DNA from: Methylocystis heyeri
GTDB taxonomy: Bacteria; Pseudomonadota; Alphaproteobacteria; Rhizobiales; Beijerinckiaceae
Length of the DNA stretch: 64,000 nucleotides
NCBI RefSeq assembly: GCF_004802635.2
Contig: NZ_CP046052.1
Span: 434,001-498,000 of the forward strand
Direction: 5' to 3'
Part shown: one piece after another, positions 58,627-64,000 of the stretch
Numbering within the stretch: position 1 is the stretch's first letter
How the letters are laid out: each line of letters starts with the position of its first letter
Translations under genes and position numbers: made by a program
The notes under the pieces: model-generated
What the model saw: the letters and a program-made list of their open reading frames with translations, nothing else
Told to the model about the DNA's origin: nothing
Databases searched by the model: none

Positions 58627-59511
58627 ATGTTGCAGGGCCGCTGCTATTTATCCTCTCATTGGCGCGAAGCGATCATTTGGTCGCTTATCGCCGTTTATCT
58701 CGCCTTGGGCGCGCTCTATGCTTGGGATCCATCGCCCTTCACGCTGTGGTGGGCCGCGATCGGGTGCGCCTGCGCCTTTATCCATTGTGTGAGGAACTAT
58801 CGTTTCGGAAATGCTCTTGCCCTGTTGGCTATCTGCCTCGTCGTGAGCTTTACGACGGAAAATATCGGCAGCGCGACCGGTCTAATTTTCGGACGCTATC
58901 ATTTCGAGGTCGGCGCGGCGCTTCCTCATGTGGGCGCAATTTCAATTATCGTCGGCGGCGTCTGGTTCGGCATGGGCTATTTCGCGTGGATTGTCGCAAG
59001 CACGATCCTGGACAACGCCGACCGTAGGCTGAACGAAAACGGCAACATCGTACTTTTGCCCATTGTCGCTGCGCTCGTGATGACGCAGTGGGATTTTGTG
59101 ATGGACGCGCCGATGGCGACGATTTCCAAAGCATGGATCTGGCACGAAGGCGGGGCGGTTTTCGGGGCGCCTCTGACAAACTACTTCGGCTGGTTGCTCA
59201 CCAGTTGGCTGTTCTATCAGGGATTCGCCTTCTATCTCGCCAGCCGGCGATCCATCCCCGTTCCAACTCGCGAGAGCGCATATCGGCTGGTCGCGATCCT
59301 CTTTTATGCCTTTTCTGGGTTAACCCATCTGACGCCCTGGCTCATCGACCAATCGGGAGACGTGGCAGACGCAACCGGCTATGTTTGGCGCGTCCACGAC
59401 ATTCGCGAAGCGACGGTTGCGGCGATGCTGTTCACGATGTTCTTCACGTCGATCATTGCTGCGGCGCGCCTCGCCAGAACGTATAAAAAACCGTCGACTC
59501 AAATCATTTGA
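58627..59511 (+). CDS. Carotenoid biosynthesis (CruF/DUF422-like) membrane protein
   Basis: About 294 residues with seven to eight hydrophobic helices. TTENIGSATGLIFGRYHFEV and PHVGAISIIVGGVWFGMGYFA match the DUF422 proteins that include the carotenoid hydratase CruF. Two adjacent ATGs (58624 and 58627) are possible; the second is 4 bases after GAGGGG. The gene is isolated from other carotenoid genes, so the exact reaction is uncertain. It converges with rpmF, with a terminator hairpin between. Confidence 0.8.
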   Translation: MLQGRCYLSSHWREAIIWSLIAVYLALGALYAWDPSPFTLWWAAIGCACAFIHCVRNYRFGNALALLAICLVVSFTTENIGSATGLIFGRYHFEVGAALPHVGAISIIVGGVWFGMGYFAWIVASTILDNADRRLNENGNIVLLPIVAALVMTQWDFVMDAPMATISKAWIWHEGGAVFGAPLTNYFGWLLTSWLFYQGFAFYLASRRSIPVPTRESAYRLVAILFYAFSGLTHLTPWLIDQSGDVADATGYVWRVHDIREATVAAMLFTMFFTSIIAAARLARTYKKPSTQII

Positions 59512-59530
59512 TGAAAGGCCCTGGCCCAAA

Positions 59531-59565
59531 CGAAAACAGAGCGGAACCCGTGCGGGTTCCGCTCT
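59531..59565 (-). terminator. Rho-independent terminator of rpmF
   Basis: A 12-base-pair stem (59538-59549 with 59554-59565) with a four-base loop. On the minus strand it is followed by GTTTTCGTTT. On the plus strand no T-run follows, so it mainly serves rpmF. Confidence 0.85.
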
Positions 59566-59597
59566 CGTTAATTCGCAAGGCTTGCTGTCGATGAAGC

Positions 59598-59786
59598 TTA
59601 CGCTTCCTGCGACTTGACCTTGAGGACCTGACGGCCGCGATACATGCCGGTCTTCAGATCGATATGGTGGGGACGGCGCAGCTCGCCCGAATCCTTGTCC
59701 TCGACATAGGTCGGCGCAGCCAGGGCGTCAGCGGAACGACGGAACCCGCGCTTCATCGGCGAGGTTTTTCTCTTCGGAACTGCCAT
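59598..59786 (-). CDS. rpmF: 50S ribosomal protein L32
   Basis: 62 residues from the ATG at 59786. [20 protein letters not shown] is the conserved L32 N-terminus and the rest ([20 protein letters not shown]) is the alphaproteobacterial form, lacking the zinc-binding cysteines. An earlier in-frame start is rejected because L32 proteins begin exactly with MAVPK. The upstream 248 bases hold no gene. Confidence 0.97.
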   Translation of the reverse strand: MAVPKRKTSPMKRGFRRSADALAAPTYVEDKDSGELRRPHHIDLKTGMYRGRQVLKVKSQEA

Positions 59787-59876
59787 TTTATCACTTCTCC
59801 AACAGCCCCGGGGCGCAGGCGCCATGCGCGGGACGAAAACTCGAAAGGCGCGGATACACCAAAACGCCGCCCATGG

Positions 59877-59921
59877 CTAGAGCGCGCTCCGCAAAAGTTG
59901 ACAGGCTTTTGCGATCGGAAT
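59877..59921. repeat. CTAGAGCG palindromic repeat, single unit
   Basis: Starts CTAGAGCGCGCTCCGC and contains the hairpin GCAAAAG/CTTTTGC. Same family as the repeats at 15005-15122 and 15828-15930. It lies in the rpmF upstream region. Confidence 0.55.
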
Positions 59922-60034
59922 GGGGCGTCCTGAAGGCCCGCCGCAACGCCACGGGCCGCGCCCACGGAAAGCGCGCGAGACGCCATCCGGCGCGCGACCC
60001 ATAGCGCGTAAAGCCCGATTCGAGCAACAGCCGC

Positions 60035-60445
60035 TCACATGGCCCCGAGAATGCGCAGAAACAGCGTCGCCTGCGCGCCGAAGCCGATCAGGAAGGCGAC
60101 GGTGCGAAGCACCGGGACGCCAGCGGCGTAAACCACCGCATGCGCAAGGCGGCTCCAGAAGAAGAGAGCGCAGGCGAGCGCCGTCGCGGGCGTTCCGAGG
60201 CCGAGGACATGGACGATGAGCGCCAGCGGGGCGAACACGACCAGATTTTCAATCGCGTTGCGGTGGGCGCTGGCGAGCCGATAGGCCCATTCGGCGCGGG
60301 GGTGAGCGTCCCGGGCCGGGTTCTTGAGCGTCGGCCAGACGCCGATCTCGAAGAAGCGGTCGACCACGATCGGAACCCAGATCAGTCCCGTCAAGGCGGC
60401 GGACAGGGCGAGATAGGTCAGTTCGGGGGGCAGGGGGCTGGTCAT
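60035..60445 (-). CDS. MAPEG-family membrane protein
   Basis: 136 residues with four hydrophobic helices. NPARDAHPRAEWAYRLASAH and ENLVVFAPLALIVHVLG match MAPEG proteins, a family that includes membrane glutathione transferases. The bacterial members of this short type are mostly uncharacterised. It is divergent from the AraC-type gene at 60559, about 113 bases away, so the regulator may control it. Confidence 0.88.
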   Translation of the reverse strand: MTSPLPPELTYLALSAALTGLIWVPIVVDRFFEIGVWPTLKNPARDAHPRAEWAYRLASAHRNAIENLVVFAPLALIVHVLGLGTPATALACALFFWSRLAHAVVYAAGVPVLRTVAFLIGFGAQATLFLRILGAM

Positions 60446-60558
60446 GGGATGTCTCCGGGTTCGACCGACGGCGCCGGCCGTGACAAGAAAACAGCTACGC
60501 CGCTGCGACGAAGCTATCTATGATGGCGCCGATCGTTTTCTTGACCGGAACGACTGTC

Positions 60559-61533
60559 ATGACGCTCGCAGATCCCTTGGACGACGCGCTGGACGATCTG
60601 CGCATCTCCGGCTCGGTGCTGGTCCACCAGGCCCGCAAGCCGCCATGGGCGGTCGACGTTCCCAGGGAGGCCCGGCTTCGCGAGCTTCTCGGGGTCGGCG
60701 CGGACATGCGGGTGCTGCCGTTTCATCTCGCCCACCGCGGCGGCTTCGATCTCAGCCGCGAGGGCGAAACGGTCGGCAGGGTGAATGCCCCCGAGCTTCT
60801 GCTGCTGCCGGGCGGAAAGGCGCATTGCCTCTCGGACGGATTCGGCGCGCGGCCCGAACCGCTGGAGGCCATTCTTCGCGCAGACGCGCCTCATATGACG
60901 CCGCACGACGAGCCGGGAGCGACGGAATTGATCTGCGGCGCCTTCGTCATGCGCGCGGCTCCGCTCAACCCGCTCTTGGGCGCTTTGCCCCCGGCTCTCA
61001 AGGTCGCGGCCGGCGGAAACGGGGCCAGTTCGGCTTTGGCGGCGGCGGCGGCCATGCTCGCGGCCGAATGCGGCCGACGCTCCCGCAACGGCTTCACCGC
61101 CCAGCGGCTTCTGGAGGTGCTGTGCGCCGAGGCGATCCGTTCATATCAGCAGAGCGCGGGCGATCGGGACGCCGGCTGGTTCCGCGGTCTCGCGGACCCA
61201 AAAATTTCCGAGGCGGTGCGCCATGTGCATTCCGAGCCGGGCGCGGACTGGAGCGTGGAGGTTCTGGCGGCGCGGGTGGCGCTGTCGCCCTCCCGATTCG
61301 CGGCGCGATTCCGGGAGACCATGGGGGAGAGCGTGATGGCCTATGTGAGCCGATGGCGCGTCAATGTGGCCTGCCGCTGTCTGCGCGAAACCGGGGCGCC
61401 CCTCGAACATATTGCCGAGCGCGTCGGCTACGACAGCGTTCCTGCCTTCAGCCGGGCGTTCAAGGCGCGGGTCGGTCTTTCGCCGGCCCAATGGCGCCGG
61501 GAGGCGGCGTCCGACGCCGGGCGTGATCCGTAA
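60559..61533 (+). CDS. AraC-family transcriptional regulator
   Basis: 324 residues from the ATG at 60559 (MTLADPLDDALDDLRISGSV), which fits homologues better than ATGs at 60520 or 60523. The N-terminal cupin-like part contains LLLLPGGKAHCLSDG. The two helix-turn-helix motifs are WSVEVLAARVALSPSRFAAR and LEHIAERVGYDSVPAFSRAF. The ligand is unknown. Divergent from the MAPEG gene, the natural candidate target. Confidence 0.9.
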   Translation: MTLADPLDDALDDLRISGSVLVHQARKPPWAVDVPREARLRELLGVGADMRVLPFHLAHRGGFDLSREGETVGRVNAPELLLLPGGKAHCLSDGFGARPEPLEAILRADAPHMTPHDEPGATELICGAFVMRAAPLNPLLGALPPALKVAAGGNGASSALAAAAAMLAAECGRRSRNGFTAQRLLEVLCAEAIRSYQQSAGDRDAGWFRGLADPKISEAVRHVHSEPGADWSVEVLAARVALSPSRFAARFRETMGESVMAYVSRWRVNVACRCLRETGAPLEHIAERVGYDSVPAFSRAFKARVGLSPAQWRREAASDAGRDP

Positions 61534-61551
61534 AGGATCGGGCCGCTCCTG

Positions 61552-62436
61552 TTATTGCGCGTGCTCGGCGATTTCTCCCTCGGTCTGCCCTTTGAGCCAT
61601 CTGCGCCATTGCTCGTGGTTGCCGTGGAACGCGTTCTGGTCCACGGCGCCGGGAATGCCCGGAACCGAGCCGTCGGAGCGATATTGCCAGAAGGTCCATT
61701 TGCGCGACCCGTAGCGCACAGTCGGGTGGTATTTGGTCGAGCGCACCCATATCGGATATTCCGACAGGGCGTCCGAGTGCAGGATGGCCTGATAGAAATC
61801 CACCGAGGAATAGATGATTGGCTTCTTGCCGTAGTGACGCTCCAGTTCTTCGAGCATCTTGCGCATGTCGGCGAGAACTTCTTCCCGGTAGAGCGTGCGT
61901 TTGCAGGTTCTGGAAGTGGGCGTCGCCTCGACGTCGAGCACCGGCGGCAGGGCGTCCGGCTCGACCGGCACGATGTTCTTGAAATTGCCGATTTCCTCAT
62001 GCGGAGGACGGCACCAGTAGACGAAATGATAAGCGCCGCGCGGAATGCCCGCGGCCCTTGCGGCCTCCCAGTTGCGCTCGAATTTCGAGTCTATCGCGTC
62101 GCCGCCCTCGGTCGCCTTGATGAAGGCGAAGGACACGCCGGAATCCCTGACCGCCTCCCAGTCGATATTGCCCTGGTATTTGGAGACGTCGACGCCGTGA
62201 ACGGCGTAATTGGAGCTCAGGGTGGCGGGAAAATTGGGCAGTTCCGACTCCGGCACCGCATAGGCGAGGAAGTCCGGGTCCCGCTTGGGATGGGAGAGCG
62301 GCGCGCTGGTCGCAAAGCGCGGCGAGCGGTGGCCGTAGGTGGGGTCTACGCCGCTCCCGCAGGAGGCGAGAAGAAAGGCGGCGGCCATCGGCGCCGCCAG
62401 CAGCGATAGCGATCGGAAAGTGTTCAAGGCGCGCAT
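61552..62436 (-). CDS. GH25 lysozyme-like lipoprotein
   Basis: 294 residues. The lipobox LLASC places the lipidated cysteine at C26, so it is an anchored envelope protein. GH25 motifs: HGVDVSKYQGNIDWEAV with the first catalytic aspartate, FAFIKATEGGD, and PPVLDVEATP with the Asp/Glu pair. The C-terminus YGSRKWTFWQYRSDGSVPGI closes the barrel. It would cut the muramic acid bond of peptidoglycan. The frame is intact. Confidence 0.93.
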   Translation of the reverse strand: MRALNTFRSLSLLAAPMAAAFLLASCGSGVDPTYGHRSPRFATSAPLSHPKRDPDFLAYAVPESELPNFPATLSSNYAVHGVDVSKYQGNIDWEAVRDSGVSFAFIKATEGGDAIDSKFERNWEAARAAGIPRGAYHFVYWCRPPHEEIGNFKNIVPVEPDALPPVLDVEATPTSRTCKRTLYREEVLADMRKMLEELERHYGKKPIIYSSVDFYQAILHSDALSEYPIWVRSTKYHPTVRYGSRKWTFWQYRSDGSVPGIPGAVDQNAFHGNHEQWRRWLKGQTEGEIAEHAQ

Positions 62437-62499
62437 TCCGTCAAATTAGACCTCGGGCGGTAACGATTCGTTTAAATCCAGCCCTTTCTCCGGTCGTGC

Positions 62500-63909
62500 T
62501 TAATAAAGTCCGAACCACAGGCTGGCGATGGAGAGAAACGCCCCGTAGCCCACGACGTCGGTCACAGTGGTCACGAAAGCGGAGGAGGACACCGCCGGGT
62601 CGATTTCAAAACGATCGAGCGTGAGCGGCACCAGTATTCCCCCAAGGGCGCCGGCGACGAGATTGGTGCACATGGCGAGCCCCATCACAGGCGCTATGCC
62701 GATATTTTGAAACCAATTGGCCGCAACTACGCCTGTTATAAGGCCGAAAGCGGCCCCATTCAGGGCGCCGGCGGCGAGCTCGCGCAAAATGATCCGAGTG
62801 GCGTTGGCGCGGGACAATTCCCGCGTCGCCAGGGCGCGGACCGCCACCGTCATGGTCTGGGTGGCGGAATTGCCGCCCTGGCTCGCGACGATGGGCGCGA
62901 GCACCGCCAGCGCGACCATCTGCTGCAACTGGCTTTCGAACAGCCGCAGCACAGAGGAAGCTATGAAGGCGGTGCCGAGGTTGATGAGCAGCCACAGGAA
63001 CCGGCTTTTCGCCGTTTGCCAAAAATTGTCGGACAGTTCTTCCGCCGGGCTGACGCCGCCGAGCGCCTTGATCTCCTCGGTCGCCGCAGCTTCCAGAACG
63101 TCGACGATATCGTCGATGGTTATGACGCCGACGAGCCGTTCGGCCTCGTCCACCACGGGGACCGAGACGAGATTGTAGCGCTCGAACAGCCGCGCCACCT
63201 CGGCGCTCTCGTCGGTCGGATGCACGCGGCGACGGTCGGCCTGCATGATCTCGTCGACTCTCTTGGTCGGCGCCTCGCGCACCAGCGCGTCGAGAAACAC
63301 GGTTCCTAGCAGGCGATAGCCGGGGTCGACGACGAACACTTCGAAGAAATTGTCCGGCAGCTCGTCCGGGTCGGTGTTGCGGAAGAAGTCGAGCACCTGG
63401 CCCGCGGTCCAGAAGGGCGGAACCGCGATCAGCGTGGTCTGCATCAGGCGGCCGGCGCTGTCCTCGGGACAATCCAGCGAGCGGCGCAGGATGACGCGCT
63501 CATGCGCGGGCAGCGCCTCCAGAACCTCGGCTTGTTCCTCGGGCTCCAGCGCCTCGAGGATCGCCACCGCGTCGTCGCTCTCGAGGTCGCGCACCGCTTC
63601 CGCCAGCGTTTCGACCGGCAGCTCCTCGAGAATGTCCTCGCGCGTGGTTTCGCCGACTTCCGTGAGCGCCACGAAGTCGAAATCCGCGCCCATCAGCGCG
63701 ATCAGGCGGTTGCGGGTTTCGTGATCCAGCAGCTCCAGCAGCGCGCCGAGGTCAGACTCGTGCAGAGCGCCTACGAGCTCATGGACCTGGGCCGAATCTC
63801 CTTCGGCGACGGCGCGTTCCACCCTTTCGACGAAATCGCCGCGGGGCTCTCCGCTCTCGTCGCGAAAAATGTTCGGGTCGGTCTCGGTTTCTTCACTATC
63901 GAAGGTCAT
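62500..63909 (-). CDS. mgtE: Magnesium transporter MgtE
   Basis: 469 residues. Acidic N-domain with EEQAEVLEALPAHERVILRR, tandem CBS domains around IMQADRRRVHPTDESAEVAR and VVDEAERLVGVITIDDIVDV, then five transmembrane helices ending in TVTDVVGYGAFLSIASLWFG. The pore helix is GGNSATQTMTVAVRALATRE. Magnesium bound to the cytoplasmic domains closes the pore. No riboswitch (M-box) is visible in the 90 bases upstream that lie in the window. Confidence 0.96.
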   Translation of the reverse strand: MTFDSEETETDPNIFRDESGEPRGDFVERVERAVAEGDSAQVHELVGALHESDLGALLELLDHETRNRLIALMGADFDFVALTEVGETTREDILEELPVETLAEAVRDLESDDAVAILEALEPEEQAEVLEALPAHERVILRRSLDCPEDSAGRLMQTTLIAVPPFWTAGQVLDFFRNTDPDELPDNFFEVFVVDPGYRLLGTVFLDALVREAPTKRVDEIMQADRRRVHPTDESAEVARLFERYNLVSVPVVDEAERLVGVITIDDIVDVLEAAATEEIKALGGVSPAEELSDNFWQTAKSRFLWLLINLGTAFIASSVLRLFESQLQQMVALAVLAPIVASQGGNSATQTMTVAVRALATRELSRANATRIILRELAAGALNGAAFGLITGVVAANWFQNIGIAPVMGLAMCTNLVAGALGGILVPLTLDRFEIDPAVSSSAFVTTVTDVVGYGAFLSIASLWFGLY

Positions 63910-64000
63910 ATGGAGCCCGCTGCGTCATATCCCGGCTGCATAACCCGGCCGCGGGTGAAATCAAAACGGTAAAGCGCCATGTCAACCTGCCGCCGTCTCC

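Noticed and set aside
63910-64000. Possible magnesium riboswitch upstream of mgtE
   Set aside because: The 90 visible bases show no conserved M-box segments and the region is cut by the window edge.

Overview
The window is GC-rich chromosomal DNA of an alphaproteobacterium, most likely of the order Hyphomicrobiales (Rhizobiales). A Methylocystis/Methylosinus-type relative is my best guess, but that is inference. The support is gene content and order (an IscS-like desulfurase followed by sufBCDS, sufT and sufA; queA-tgt; rpmF), CTAGAG-bounded palindromic intergenic repeats, and GyrA with Ala at the quinolone-resistance position. No rRNA, tRNA or CRISPR array was recognised.

Layout. 1-163 holds the 5' end of a divergent CorA/ZntB-like transporter. 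302-7595 is a tightly packed Fe-S cluster assembly operon (group I cysteine desulfurase, sufB, sufC, sufD, sufS, sufT, an embedded VOC protein, sufA). 7731-10163 encodes an inflated DUF2167 membrane protein, followed by a clear terminator and then gyrA (10505-13264). 13265-16276 is a small accessory island: two intact IS5-family elements side by side sharing CTAG target duplications, palindromic repeats, a secreted cysteine-rich protein of unknown function, and a second, diverged copy of the gyrA 3' end. 16277-17313 carries a decayed Phd/PemK-like toxin-antitoxin module and an orphan ribbon-helix-helix antitoxin. A housekeeping block follows: coaD, two cyclophilins, queA, a small coupled gene, tgt and an orphan DNA methyltransferase.

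23114-29350 holds a drug/metabolite transporter with a histidine-rich tail, a TMEM175-type channel, a flavin reductase-ada pair and a dihydrolipoyl dehydrogenase. 29351-35152 (minus strand) is a three-gene group: a SixA-like phosphatase, a secreted unknown, and a 1353-residue single-module NRPS-like membrane protein built like epsilon-poly-lysine synthetase (Pls). 35376-43238 contains an exported unknown, a chemotaxis transducer, gshB, glnD and grpE. 43477-44660 has a small unknown and a second Phd/PemK-like module whose toxin frame is also broken.

44960-51158 is an envelope-stress and signalling block: a DegP-type protease, an OmpR-type regulator with its kinase, and a PAS hybrid-free sensor kinase whose 3' end overlaps the first kinase tail to tail. 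The rest (51359-63909) is pepN, a PQQ-type sugar dehydrogenase, a Tam-like methyltransferase, arsC, a TerB-like protein, an SDR, a CruF-like carotenoid protein, rpmF, a MAPEG protein with a divergent AraC regulator, a GH25 lipoprotein and mgtE.

Most genes are ordinary. The points I would examine first are the gyrA-tail duplication bracketing the island, the Pls-like synthetase group, the TGT with an eroded zinc site, the palindromic repeat read in frame inside queA, and the two independently frameshifted toxin genes.
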